A stretch of DNA of 64,000 nucleotides from Pseudomonas weihenstephanensis (GTDB lineage: Bacteria > Pseudomonadota > Gammaproteobacteria > Pseudomonadales > Pseudomonadaceae), in the NCBI RefSeq assembly GCF_001043055.1, contig NZ_JYLF01000009.1, positions 62,001 through 126,000 on the forward strand. The letters are read 5' to 3'. This document shows, in pieces, positions 17,101 through 26,483 of this stretch (positions are counted from its first letter, which is position 1; each line of letters opens with the position of its first letter). A program made the position numbers and the translations under genes. The notes beneath the pieces were generated by a model. The model was not told the origin of the DNA. It did no database searches and worked only from the letters and a program-made list of their open reading frames with translations.

Positions 17101-18087
17101 ATGTTGGTGACCGCCTTGAAAAAACACATCGTGCTCTACAAAAAGCTGTCCGATGCGCTGATGCACCGCTTGCAGGCGCACGCGCATGTCACGCTGATTG
17201 AGCGCCTTGACGCACAGGGTCTGGAGCAACTGCGCGCCGCCCTGCCCCAGGCACACGGTTTACTGGGGGCAAGCCTGAAGCTGGATGCGCAACTGCTGGA
17301 CCTTGCCCCCCAACTTGAGGCCATTGCCAGCGTGTCCGTGGGCATCGACAACTATGACCTCGAGTACCTCAATGCACGCAAGATCCTGCTCACCCACACA
17401 CCCGACGTACTCACCGAAACCACGGCCGACACTGGCTTTGCCCTGATTTTGGCCACCGCCCGGCGCGTGGTTGAACTGGCCATTCGTGTGCGCAATGGCC
17501 AATGGCAAAAAAATATCGGCCCCGAGCTTTTCGGCACCGATGTGCATGGCAAAACCCTGGGCATCATCGGCATGGGCCGCATCGGCGAAGCATTAGCCCA
17601 ACGCGGCCATTTTGGCTTTGGCATGCCTGTCATCTATCACAGCCACTCGCCCAAACCGGCGGTTGAAGCGCGCTTTGATGCGCAATACCGCAGCCTTGAG
17701 CAATTGTTGCAAGAGGCCGACTTTATTTGCCTGACGTTGCCGTTGACCGCCGAAACTGAAGGCTTGGTAGGTAGCGAACAATTCGCCCTGATGCGCCCCG
17801 AAAGCATTTTTATCAACATTTCACGGGGCAAGGTGGTCGACGAAGTCGCGCTGATTCACGCCTTACAAAACGGACTGATTCGCGCAGCAGGTCTGGATGT
17901 GTTCGAACGCGAACCACTCGATACGGCCTCGCCCTTGCTCACGCTGGATAACGTGGTCGCCACGCCGCATATCGGCTCGGCCACGATAGAAACCCGTGAA
18001 GCCATGGCCCGATGTGCCGTGGACAACCTGTTGGCCGCGCTGGCTGGAGAGCGGCCACCGAATCTGGTGGGCACGTTTCATCAGTGA
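17101..18087 (+). CDS. kguD: KguD, 2-keto-6-phosphogluconate reductase
   Basis: Reduces 2-keto-6-phosphogluconate to 6-phosphogluconate with NAD(P)H, feeding the Entner-Doudoroff pathway. 328 residues of the D-2-hydroxyacid dehydrogenase family: Rossmann motif GIIGMGRIGEALAQRG, the ISRGKVVDE substrate/catalytic segment with its Arg, the Glu in DVFEREPL, and the HIGSATIETR loop holding the catalytic His. It starts five bases after kguT. The ATG at 17101 has no ribosome site; an in-frame TTG at 17116 has GGTGA upstream and would begin MKKHIVLYKK, a more typical N terminus. The true start is open. Confidence 0.9.
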   Translation: MLVTALKKHIVLYKKLSDALMHRLQAHAHVTLIERLDAQGLEQLRAALPQAHGLLGASLKLDAQLLDLAPQLEAIASVSVGIDNYDLEYLNARKILLTHTPDVLTETTADTGFALILATARRVVELAIRVRNGQWQKNIGPELFGTDVHGKTLGIIGMGRIGEALAQRGHFGFGMPVIYHSHSPKPAVEARFDAQYRSLEQLLQEADFICLTLPLTAETEGLVGSEQFALMRPESIFINISRGKVVDEVALIHALQNGLIRAAGLDVFEREPLDTASPLLTLDNVVATPHIGSATIETREAMARCAVDNLLAALAGERPPNLVGTFHQ

Positions 18088-18109
18088 AAAACTGAAACTC
18101 ACGGATCCA

Positions 18110-18172
18110 GAGAAATGCCCTTAAGGGCTCTCAGCAACCTACCGACACCCATGTTACTCAGGTGGCATGGGT
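18110..18172. repeat. Two hairpins downstream of kguD
   Basis: A perfect 12-bp palindrome GCCCTTAAGGGC (18117-18128), extended by GAGA/TCTC, is followed by ACCCATG (18147-18153) paired with CATGGGT (18166-18172). Neither has a T run. They may together end or stabilise the kgu transcript; low certainty. Confidence 0.35.
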
Positions 18173-18298
18173 CATCACCGTTGTTTAATACCCCACCTTT
18201 TAATCTTGCATTTGCTCACGTCATTAGCAGATCGCTCTTATCCATCGAGCGCAGCGCCCTACAGGCATCAGCCAGCCAATTGCTCAAGCTAGCCGGCT

Positions 18299-21200
18299 AT
18301 GACAATTGCAATGGGTTATTCAAGGATGTGGAACTTAAAATCGCACCATGGGCCACGCAACAACCGTGGCTATGAACGCGTGCCTGGGACGCTCGCAATC
18401 AGTTTGCTGACCAGCCTGTGGACCGGGCAGGTGCTGGCCTATGACGAAAGAGGCCAGTTGAACGATCCCGCCAGTTGGCACAGCACGGAGTACCAGTCCA
18501 ATTGGGGACTGCAAGCCATCGGGGCTGATTACGCTTACGCCAGAGGCCTGAACGGCATCGGCATACACATGGGCATGCTCGACACAGGCACTGACCTGCG
18601 TCACCCCCAGTTACATGGCAAAGATCACACAGGGCTGAACCTGGCAGAGCCTGGATGCCACAGTGAACAAAACCTGTCGGTCGCCGACGGGTGTTTTTAT
18701 ACCCGTGGTGATCTCGAACAAGTGACCTGGAACGATGTGCCCCCTGAAGACATTCTGGCGTTCGAACAAAGCGTGGCCGATGGGCTGGTTGATGCCCAAG
18801 AGTTGAAATACTTTCTGGAAAACATCGGAGTACGCGCTGACAGCCACGGGACACATGTGGCAGGCACACTGCTGGCGAACCGAGACGGTGAAGGGATTCA
18901 CGGGCTAGCCTGGGGGAGCCAGCTGCACGCGATGCGCCATTCCACCCATGCCTACTTCAGCCCGGTATCTATTGAACTTGAACCGCGCTCTTTGACACTA
19001 AGCGCCATATCCGATGCTCATGCGCAACTCCAGCAGCTACAGGTTCGCCTGATTAACCACAGCTGGGGGCTGGCTCAAGTGCTGAGGAGTGTTACACAGC
19101 TAGACCAGAGTCTACTGGGAGCTCCCGGTCAGTTAGGCAGTGCATTGGGAGACGCCTCCCGTCAGTTTGGCTTGTTGCAAGTCTGGGCGGCGGGAAATAC
19201 ACCTGAGTATGCAAATCTGTCCCCAGAAAGCGCGCCGTTCGCAGACGCTTTGCCAACGCTGCCACGCCTGTACCCTGAGCTGGAGCCTTACTGGCTCAGC
19301 GTGGTCAATGTGAATCAAAGCCTCACACTCTCTGACCGTTCTATGCGCTGCGGATATAGCCACAATTGGTGCCTGGCAGCACCCGGCACCGACATTAATT
19401 CCACAGTGGTCTCAGCGCAGATAGAGGCCGAAAAAACCTATGACATGCAGGGCGAAATAAGCGGGTTCAAGATCATTGCAAACCAGCCAACGTTTGCTTA
19501 TGAGGTTGAATCAGGCACGTCGATGGCTGCACCACACGTTACAGGCGGCCTTGCCTTGCTAATGGAGCGCTTCCCTTATCTGAGTAACGCGCAAATCCGC
19601 GACGTACTCCTGACCACTGCACGCGATCTGGGTGTGCCCGGCGTGGATGAGGTGTATGGCTGGGGCTTGATGGACCTGAAAAAAGCCATCGACGGGCCTG
19701 GGCAGTTACGCGTCGATACCCACGTGGCAATGAGTGCTCAAGCAGGTGGAGCCAAGGTTTGGCAGGGTCATGCGTGGGACGATTGGCGAAACGATATCGG
19801 CGGGCTTGGCCGTCTTGGCAAGAGCGGGCCTGGCTGGCTACGACTCAGTGGCCACAATAGCTTTGCAGGCGCAACGCTAGATGATGGCACCTTGGAGCTC
19901 CAGGGCATTCAACGTTTATCGAGCGACATTCAGGTCAAGGGTGGGCGACTGCTTATTAACGGTACGTTGCTCAATACCGCCCTCAACATAAACGGCGGCA
20001 TGGCGCACATTGCCGGTCAACAGTTGGGCGCTTACACCCGTGTTGGCCCAGCCGGGTTTCTAAGGGGTGATGGCACGCTCTCGCACACTCAGGTACTGGG
20101 CACCCTTGCTCCCGGTAGTGCGGACAAGGCCCTGAACGTCAATGGCGATTACGAGCAAGGCCGCGAGTCACTGTTCATTTTCCGACCTGGCCTTATGCCT
20201 GCCAAACCTGCACTCGAGGTGACCGGTTCAGCACTGCTACACGGTGGGACCTTGCACCTGATCCCGCAGGCTGAGGTGATGACACTGGGACAACGCTACG
20301 CGGTACTTGAAGCCGATGCCGGTGTTTACGGGCAGTTTAGCTCGGTGGATCACCCTGCGATTTCACCGTTTTTACGCATTGATCAGACTCTGGACTTGAA
20401 CGCGTTGGGGCTTGAAGTCAGCCGTGGTGTGCCGCTGGCCTCTGCGGCCACTACGTCCAACCAGCGTGCTACGGCCAACGCTGCCGACCGCCTGACCGTA
20501 TCGCATCCTCTGGCGCAGCGCTTGACTGCGTTATTTCCCGTAGACGCCCCGCCTGCGCTCGACCAACTGAGCGGCCAAATACATGCAAGTACCCAGTCAG
20601 TGTTGATGGAAAACAGTCGCGTCATACGCAATACAGCACTTGAGCATGCAGGCAGTGTGCAGCACCACCCCACACAAGAGTCGCCACCTTCACGCCAAAC
20701 CGTGTGGGTTCAGTCCCTGCACAACAATGGCCGCATCGACGGCAATAGCAATGCTCAAGCGGCACGCTACACCACCACAGGTGTGCTGTTGGGTGCCGAT
20801 CTTGACTTCAACCAAGGCACGCGCCTCGGCGTAATGATGGCCAGCGGCCAAGGCGACGTCACAACTGGCTTGCGCGACAAAGCCCGGTTCGACGCGTATC
20901 AGATTGGCCTGTATGCCGGGCACACGTGGGACGCATTCGGGCTTTATGGCGGGCTGGCTTATGCCCATCACACAGTCCAAAGCAAACGCCGGGTCAGCTT
21001 CACAGGACTGAATGAAACACTGTCCAGTGACGCCAAAAGTCGTACCCGACAGGCGTTTATCGAAGGCCGCTATCGTTGGCAATCGGGGATATGGGACGTA
21101 CAACCCTACTTGCAACTGGCGCACGTACGGTTACACCGCGCGCCCTATAAAGAACAAGGGGGACATGGCGCATTAAACATCCGTAGCACCCAGAGCGCAG

Positions 21201-21520
21201 TGAATATGGCCACTGGAGGCATACGTTTCATGTTCGATCTGAGCAAAACTTCAGTGGGTCCTGCCTGGCTAAGCATCACCTCTGGCGCGGCTTATACGCG
21301 TGGCAGTGGGGACCTGCGACCCGTATCCGACGTTGCCTGGCAAGAGGGCGCCACGATGCACATCAGCGGTGCACCGATGAACAAGGCTAGCACCCAGTTG
21401 GACATCGGCGGCGTTGCACAGCTAACTCCTGATAGCACTTTTAACGTCAGCATGAACCATCACCGCGGTGATCGTGCCCGCGAACATGGCATTACAGCGC
21501 ACTACAGTTTTGCTTTCTGA
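18299..21520 (+). CDS. Autotransporter subtilisin-like serine protease (S8, type Va secreted)
   Basis: A 1073-residue type V autotransporter. An extended N terminus precedes a signal-like helix (TLAISLLTSLWTGQVLA, about 31-47). The S8 protease domain has its triad at Asp95 (MLDTGTD), His183 (SHGTHVAG) and Ser408 (SGTSMAAPH), with the oxyanion Asn300 in AAGN. A beta-helical stretch with autotransporter repeats follows (about 480-690), then a linker and a C-terminal 12-strand beta domain (about 800-1073) ending in the aromatic HYSFAF. Cys120, Cys132 and a Cys351/Cys358 pair are unusual for surface autotransporters. The start is uncertain: ATGs at 18299, 18311 and 18326 all lack good ribosome sites. 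Similar proteases (PrtA/PrtB) lie beside aprF-lipA in some P. fluorescens strains. Confidence 0.88.
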   Translation: MTIAMGYSRMWNLKSHHGPRNNRGYERVPGTLAISLLTSLWTGQVLAYDERGQLNDPASWHSTEYQSNWGLQAIGADYAYARGLNGIGIHMGMLDTGTDLRHPQLHGKDHTGLNLAEPGCHSEQNLSVADGCFYTRGDLEQVTWNDVPPEDILAFEQSVADGLVDAQELKYFLENIGVRADSHGTHVAGTLLANRDGEGIHGLAWGSQLHAMRHSTHAYFSPVSIELEPRSLTLSAISDAHAQLQQLQVRLINHSWGLAQVLRSVTQLDQSLLGAPGQLGSALGDASRQFGLLQVWAAGNTPEYANLSPESAPFADALPTLPRLYPELEPYWLSVVNVNQSLTLSDRSMRCGYSHNWCLAAPGTDINSTVVSAQIEAEKTYDMQGEISGFKIIANQPTFAYEVESGTSMAAPHVTGGLALLMERFPYLSNAQIRDVLLTTARDLGVPGVDEVYGWGLMDLKKAIDGPGQLRVDTHVAMSAQAGGAKVWQGHAWDDWRNDIGGLGRLGKSGPGWLRLSGHNSFAGATLDDGTLELQGIQRLSSDIQVKGGRLLINGTLLNTALNINGGMAHIAGQQLGAYTRVGPAGFLRGDGTLSHTQVLGTLAPGSADKALNVNGDYEQGRESLFIFRPGLMPAKPALEVTGSALLHGGTLHLIPQAEVMTLGQRYAVLEADAGVYGQFSSVDHPAISPFLRIDQTLDLNALGLEVSRGVPLASAATTSNQRATANAADRLTVSHPLAQRLTALFPVDAPPALDQLSGQIHASTQSVLMENSRVIRNTALEHAGSVQHHPTQESPPSRQTVWVQSLHNNGRIDGNSNAQAARYTTTGVLLGADLDFNQGTRLGVMMASGQGDVTTGLRDKARFDAYQIGLYAGHTWDAFGLYGGLAYAHHTVQSKRRVSFTGLNETLSSDAKSRTRQAFIEGRYRWQSGIWDVQPYLQLAHVRLHRAPYKEQGGHGALNIRSTQSAVNMATGGIRFMFDLSKTSVGPAWLSITSGAAYTRGSGDLRPVSDVAWQEGATMHISGAPMNKASTQLDIGGVAQLTPDSTFNVSMNHHRGDRAREHGITAHYSFAF

Positions 21521-21928
21521 ATGAGCCAACGAACAGGCCAGGCTGATGCTCAGGTCTGTTTTTTGTCCAAAAAACTGCACCTGGGCGTTACAGCCTAGGC
21601 TCTGTACCCACAGTGGCTGGACCTGATGTGTTTAACGCTGCAAACATCAGATCGGCCACAGTGCGTTCGTCCAAATGACTGTACCCAACACCCTCCTCGC
21701 TGCCCCCCCTCTTTACATCAGTCGTAACCAATGCATTCCGGGCCGTAGATTGCTGCCTGTCATTAATGATCTGCAATCAAAACACCCCGAGTGTACGAAC
21801 TCCTTACACGTTGCTGACGGTGCCTAGGAACCCGAAAACGTGATTTGCGCACCCACAAGGACGCCTCAGGAACCCATCACGTCCTGTCGCCAGAGAATCA
21901 TCTCGCCACATTTTACAGGAGTCCTTGA
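21521..21928. other. Intergenic region upstream of the toxin-like gene
   Basis: About 400 bp. It begins with an intrinsic terminator for the autotransporter gene and ends with a perfect AGGAG ribosome site (21917-21921) for the next gene. In between I see no convincing gene; a 62-codon minus-strand frame (21588-21776) has no recognisable features. Confidence 0.6.
21533..21564 (+). terminator. Intrinsic terminator after the autotransporter gene
   Basis: ACAGGCC (21533-21539) pairs with GGTCTGT (21553-21559), one G-U pair included, around a 13-nt loop, and is followed by a run of six Ts. Confidence 0.65.
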
Positions 21929-24900
21929 ATGACAACTTCCACGCTTTCGACAGTACAGAACAGGCCGCAGCAGCCCCTGCCCACCGCCAAAGAACTGGCA
22001 CCTGCTTCGCAAGACAGGCCGCAAACCTCTTCAGAGCCACACACCCTTACCCATCATTCTGTGGCTGCACAGACCCACCCCAAAAACCTCTCAAGCACCG
22101 CATCAGTCAGCGTAGGTTTGAAAAAGGCATTAGCCGATAAACAAGACCTAATGGAGTTGGGCAAAAAACTTAACGCAATCATGACGAAGCTGGGGCCACA
22201 TCCTCCTCCTGGAGCCATAACATCTGAACTTAAAAATACGCAGATGGACATTCACCCCGACTCGCCCTACATCCCCCAGTCGGGCAGTACGGTCACACTC
22301 GAAACGTATATCAAGGACAGTGAGTGGTTTTTACCGACACGCTCTTTACAAGTAAGCACTCTGGCGGATGCCGTACTGAGCAGAGCCTTGCAGCACCCGC
22401 TGGGCAATTTTGGCGGCAGCCTGTCATGGCCGCGACCTCTCACTGAACGTGAACAAAGCACCCTATTGAGCGGCGCCACCAATTTCGTTGCTAGTCGTCC
22501 AAATCCATCGCACATGGGCGGCACAAGCGTCGGAATACTGGAATACCTGAACAGCAACCAAAAGCTCAGCGAAGAAGCTATAAAAAACCCGGCCAAGGCG
22601 CTGGAGACCATCATCAGTACGCCTCGCGCCCAAGCACTTGGGCAAAGCTTACAAGCTCAATTAGATGGCATCGCCACGGACTCCAGCGCGAATGATTACG
22701 CGCTGGCAGCCATTAATTTGATGCTCGACCCGGATGCCTTAACCACGCCACGCCGTAACAAAGTCGCTGGCTTCGACTTGGCACAGCAAAGTCACTGGGG
22801 AGAACCGGTATCGAAAATACGCGCAGAACTGAGCAGCCACTTGAGCCGCACGGGTAAAACCACCCCTGAGATGGCCAACGTGGGCGCCTACCTGCTATTG
22901 GCAAGAAAAGCACCGGAGTTCCTGGCTAAAGATATCCCCGACAGCGTGACCTATGGCAGTGGCGCCTGGGTCAGCTTCGCCGTTGCAGCGGCTTCGGTAG
23001 AGGCTAATGCTCCGGGCACCGTTCCCAACTTGAGCTATGCCCAGGTCATGACTGAGGCTCAAACCCTCGGAGCGCAATATAAAGCCAGCACTCAACAAGC
23101 CAATAAGCTCGCCCTGCTGGATTGGGCCGTGGTTCAAGGCATTCTCCCGGCAAAAGAATCCGAAGATTACAGCGCGCAAGAAATCGAGCTAGGGAGAACC
23201 ACGTTCAATGCTCAGTCGTCTGAACGAATTAAAGGATCCAGACTAGCGAACACCGAAATCCCCAGCCGCAAAGAAATTGCGTTGCTCAAACTTAAAGAGC
23301 GGTTTGGTGCAGGTGTGCCTTTTGAAGAACCGCTGCTGGAACCTAAACATCCCTCGACACCGTCTCCCTACCTGTTATCTGTGGCGGCGCGAGGCCCCGT
23401 GTACGGTCACTCACTGCTCGATATTGCGATGGGCGGGCAGGTAATGAGCAACATCGAATGGAAAACTTCCGATCCGCGTATCGCGGCGGCTATCAAAGAC
23501 AAATCCCTCGTGTTCGACACCAACGAAGTGTTCAATACGAAATTCTCACAGGCCATGGACGACACTAAAGAATCGATTGCCATCCTTATTAAACATTTCA
23601 TCTCCGAACTTCCCTTGCCTGACAGAAAGAACTTTGAATTCGGCGCGCTAGAGTTTCGTCAAGAACAAATATATAAAAGAGGACTGACGAGCACTCACGT
23701 CGATAAAAAGCCTTCGCTCTTTGTGAAGACCACGGTTGGCTCCACACAGTGCGCTTATGAAATCAATACCTCTGAGGGGAAAATAAAACCGATCTCGATG
23801 GGTATTTATAACCACTCGGACCGACTCTCTGGCGCTAACACTATAAAGATGGAAGCGTTTATACCCTCCACCGTCGCAAACCTGACATCCAGACCTCCCT
23901 CCAGTACAGGCCTGCCCCCCAATAGTTTTTCAAGTCCGCGCACTCAAACCATTGCCAATGTAATGGTTGAGCATCTTGATATTGATAACGAGGCGGTGGT
24001 GAGGCAAGCCACGGGTAGTACACGTTACGAAGACGCACTCGACGCCGAGAAGAACGTCAATAATTTTTTTCTGGACCTGATTCCCTTGAGATCCGCCATT
24101 GTTAACTTTAGTAAGGGCAATTATGGTGCAGGGGCTTTAGACCTCGCTTTTGATATATTTGGTTTTGCTACAGCCGCCGCCGGGGTCAGTGCGAAAGTTT
24201 TAAACGTCACCAGTAAAGCCGCTTCGACGGGGGCTAAAATTTTGCAGGCAAGCAAAATTATTGGCAAGCCTCTTATTGGGGAATTTAACCCCTTCAGTGT
24301 CGCCGGCACTCTCCTTGAGGGCGGGGTTAAACTTACAAGCAAGGCGATCAAGACATTCAGTGCAGCCAGTGGCAGCTATGACTTCTTGAAGGCGGCCAGC
24401 CGACAGTATGAAATCGCGGCGAAGGGGAACTTACAGATTGCCGGAAACAGCGTAGAGACCAGCGCGGTGCTCAAAGAGGGTAAATGGTACAGCTATGATG
24501 CTGCCCGTTCGCGCCCCTATGGCGCGCACCTGAACAATTTTTCGCCCACCGTGGTGGCACGCGATGGGGACATCCAGCACTCGGGCTGGTTTTCCAGTTG
24601 GTTTGGCAACACATCCAATCCGAACTTTGCACAAGATTTTGAAACGGCGCGCGCGAACGCATTACTTACCGATAACACAGGTTTCAATCGTGGCTTTAGT
24701 AGTCAAACGCCACCTAACGTATCAGGTTACGCCGCGTCAATGAAAATTGATGACATTAAGAAGCTGGCCGTGGCCTCCACGTGCTCTGCGGAACAACTAG
24801 GCCGTCTGTCTCAGCGAATAGATTTCCTGGAGAAATTACCTCAGGCGTATGGGACACAACTGATAAACGCCAAACTCGCTGATGCACACAATTTCAATCT

Positions 24901-25723
24901 GGGTTATACGTCAGGCAACCCCGCTGTTATTAACGGGTATTCTCCTTCATTGACGATTCCCCAGCTAAAAGAACTGACGCTGGTTCCCGGTCGAACACCA
25001 CACGAGATTGGCTGTTTAAGAAAAAAAATTGAACTTGACGCCATACACATTAGCTTAGGTAATTCCCAAAGGTTCAGTGAGGAGGTCACCGCGGCCGGAG
25101 GGAAGATGTTACACATGCCGCAAGGATTCTATCTCAATCAGGTCAACCCTATCTCGGTAGGTGAATGTGCAGCGCTGTCCAACGCAATGGCTTATGCCAT
25201 TCAAGAAGGGAAGCAACACATATTGATCGAAAATTTCTATACCACGGTGGCGCATCCTGAGCATGTCAACACACAAAAATTTAAGCAAAATCTGACAAAC
25301 TTTCAGGCCACCCTTAGAACAGATTTTCACGGTGGACAAACCCCCTACCAGGCAACTTACTCAGAAATCATTGCAGATCTGGCCGATGCGAGAGCATCAG
25401 GGAGCATACTGATCGGGAATAATAAACATGGGGTGACAGCCGGAGTGGTAGTGAACGGGTCTGCTAAAAAATGGTTTTATTACGACCCGAACTTTGGCCT
25501 GGCATCGTTTCAAACTAAAGAGAGCTTACGTAATGGCTTGGAACGCATCATGAATAGTGGCCCGGCCAGCCAAATGTTTAAGCCCGACCCACGCACCCTT
25601 ACCTATGATGTCTCTGCGTTCGATGAGTTGCACTTGATAAGTACCGTTAACAGCATGAATGTCTTAACTCTTTTCAACGGTCTTATCAAAATTCCTAAAA
25701 CTACACCGCCAACTACACCGTAA
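21929..25723 (+). CDS. Large toxin-like protein with C-terminal C58-like cysteine protease domain
   Basis: A 1264-residue protein I cannot assign to a named family over its length. Residues 1-65 are polar, rich in Thr/Gln/Pro/His and probably disordered. Residues 705-815 contain hydrophobic helical segments (FFLDLIPLRSAIVNF, GALDLAFDIFGFATAAAGV) like the translocation or pore regions of large bacterial toxins. Around 851-880 is a WYSYDAARSRPYGAHL segment, followed by two copies of a roughly 70-residue repeat (905-1040). Residues 1075-1245 look like a C58/YopT-like papain-fold protease: Cys1080 in GECAALSNA, His1167 in NKHGVTAGV, Asp1186 in YYDPNFG. No signal peptide and no secretion gene adjoins it. 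AGGAG lies seven bases before the ATG. Base composition is more AT-rich than the neighbours, especially after 23,600, suggesting horizontal transfer. Confidence 0.75.
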   Translation: MTTSTLSTVQNRPQQPLPTAKELAPASQDRPQTSSEPHTLTHHSVAAQTHPKNLSSTASVSVGLKKALADKQDLMELGKKLNAIMTKLGPHPPPGAITSELKNTQMDIHPDSPYIPQSGSTVTLETYIKDSEWFLPTRSLQVSTLADAVLSRALQHPLGNFGGSLSWPRPLTEREQSTLLSGATNFVASRPNPSHMGGTSVGILEYLNSNQKLSEEAIKNPAKALETIISTPRAQALGQSLQAQLDGIATDSSANDYALAAINLMLDPDALTTPRRNKVAGFDLAQQSHWGEPVSKIRAELSSHLSRTGKTTPEMANVGAYLLLARKAPEFLAKDIPDSVTYGSGAWVSFAVAAASVEANAPGTVPNLSYAQVMTEAQTLGAQYKASTQQANKLALLDWAVVQGILPAKESEDYSAQEIELGRTTFNAQSSERIKGSRLANTEIPSRKEIALLKLKERFGAGVPFEEPLLEPKHPSTPSPYLLSVAARGPVYGHSLLDIAMGGQVMSNIEWKTSDPRIAAAIKDKSLVFDTNEVFNTKFSQAMDDTKESIAILIKHFISELPLPDRKNFEFGALEFRQEQIYKRGLTSTHVDKKPSLFVKTTVGSTQCAYEINTSEGKIKPISMGIYNHSDRLSGANTIKMEAFIPSTVANLTSRPPSSTGLPPNSFSSPRTQTIANVMVEHLDIDNEAVVRQATGSTRYEDALDAEKNVNNFFLDLIPLRSAIVNFSKGNYGAGALDLAFDIFGFATAAAGVSAKVLNVTSKAASTGAKILQASKIIGKPLIGEFNPFSVAGTLLEGGVKLTSKAIKTFSAASGSYDFLKAASRQYEIAAKGNLQIAGNSVETSAVLKEGKWYSYDAARSRPYGAHLNNFSPTVVARDGDIQHSGWFSSWFGNTSNPNFAQDFETARANALLTDNTGFNRGFSSQTPPNVSGYAASMKIDDIKKLAVASTCSAEQLGRLSQRIDFLEKLPQAYGTQLINAKLADAHNFNLGYTSGNPAVINGYSPSLTIPQLKELTLVPGRTPHEIGCLRKKIELDAIHISLGNSQRFSEEVTAAGGKMLHMPQGFYLNQVNPISVGECAALSNAMAYAIQEGKQHILIENFYTTVAHPEHVNTQKFKQNLTNFQATLRTDFHGGQTPYQATYSEIIADLADARASGSILIGNNKHGVTAGVVVNGSAKKWFYYDPNFGLASFQTKESLRNGLERIMNSGPASQMFKPDPRTLTYDVSAFDELHLISTVNSMNVLTLFNGLIKIPKTTPPTTP

Positions 25724-25733
25724 GGCCTGTTAA

Positions 25734-25754
25734 GGGAGCCAGTTGTTGGCTCCC
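25734..25754 (+). terminator. Hairpin after the toxin-like gene
   Basis: Perfect 7-bp stem GGGAGCC (25734-25740) with GGCTCCC (25748-25754) and a 7-nt loop, ten bases after the stop codon. No T run follows, so it is a probable but not certain terminator. Confidence 0.5.
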
Positions 25755-25991
25755 CATGCCTGGATAACCGTCAACCCCTGTGTTGAGCTAAAGCCGCTCA
25801 CATCTGCAAAGCGACGCTAAATCGCTTCACTGCATGATTTACATCAAAAACTCGCCATTCAATTGACCTTCAGGTAACAAAAATCTCATCGCGTTGTACG
25901 ACAGGTGCTAGGTTTGACCCGGTAAGGCTCGAATAACAGATGCCGGGCTTTACCCGTTACCGTTCAGACACTGAGCAAAAGGAAACGCTCG

Positions 25992-26270
25992 ATGAATCCT
26001 ATGGGCAACAGTACTAAAGTGACCTTTCCCAACGCCTGCCAACTGATGCGCTGGCATTTTAAACCGATGGGCTTTGAGGCAACCATGGATGCGCCTCGCA
26101 GCATGATCGTGCGACTGTACGACCGCGCCAGTGGCGAGACGGTTATCGCAATTGCCGGCATTCCCTGCTCCACCGTCATGACCACCGGCGAAGTGGCGCA
26201 CATCATTCAAGCCGTTGAAGACGAGCTTGAGAGTTTCGTTCCACCGCAGGCATGGCGCGTACTGGCCTGA
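25992..26270 (+). CDS. DUF1652 family protein
   Basis: A 92-residue protein of the Pseudomonas-restricted DUF1652 family. It shows the RWHFKPMGFEATMDAP opening, the MIVRLYDRASGETVIAIAGIPCS strand region and the C-terminal helix IIQAVEDELESF. No function is established for the family. AAAAGGAAA precedes the ATG; a second ATG three codons in is also possible. It stands alone, 268 bp after the toxin-like gene, and looks like core-genome material rather than part of the toxin unit. Confidence 0.85.
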   Translation: MNPMGNSTKVTFPNACQLMRWHFKPMGFEATMDAPRSMIVRLYDRASGETVIAIAGIPCSTVMTTGEVAHIIQAVEDELESFVPPQAWRVLA

Positions 26271-26483
26271 ATCTCGCAGCGCATTGAAGCCTCACGCCTC
26301 TCACAACCGACCTCTCCCACGAGGATCACGCCTGATCCTCTTTCTCGATAACTTCATGTCGCGCTCTGTTTCTTAAAGGGCGGGCAGATATTTCTTTTTG
26401 TTACAACTACGAATCTATATCATTTGCTTTTATATCCACATGGAAGCTGATCACCTCATTATTCTTCGCATGCGGAAATTTCG

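Noticed and set aside
18115..18375. 86-codon frame between kguD and the autotransporter gene
   Set aside because: No ribosome site and it overlaps the autotransporter start in another frame; it contains the hairpins that follow kguD.
21588..21776. 62-codon minus-strand frame upstream of the toxin-like gene (possible immunity protein)
   Set aside because: No ribosome site, no membrane helix or fold signature, and wrong orientation for a coupled immunity gene.
26400..26450. Possible Fur box before the truncated TonB receptor
   Set aside because: The best alignment to the 19-bp consensus gives only about 10 matches, which is near background in AT-rich DNA.
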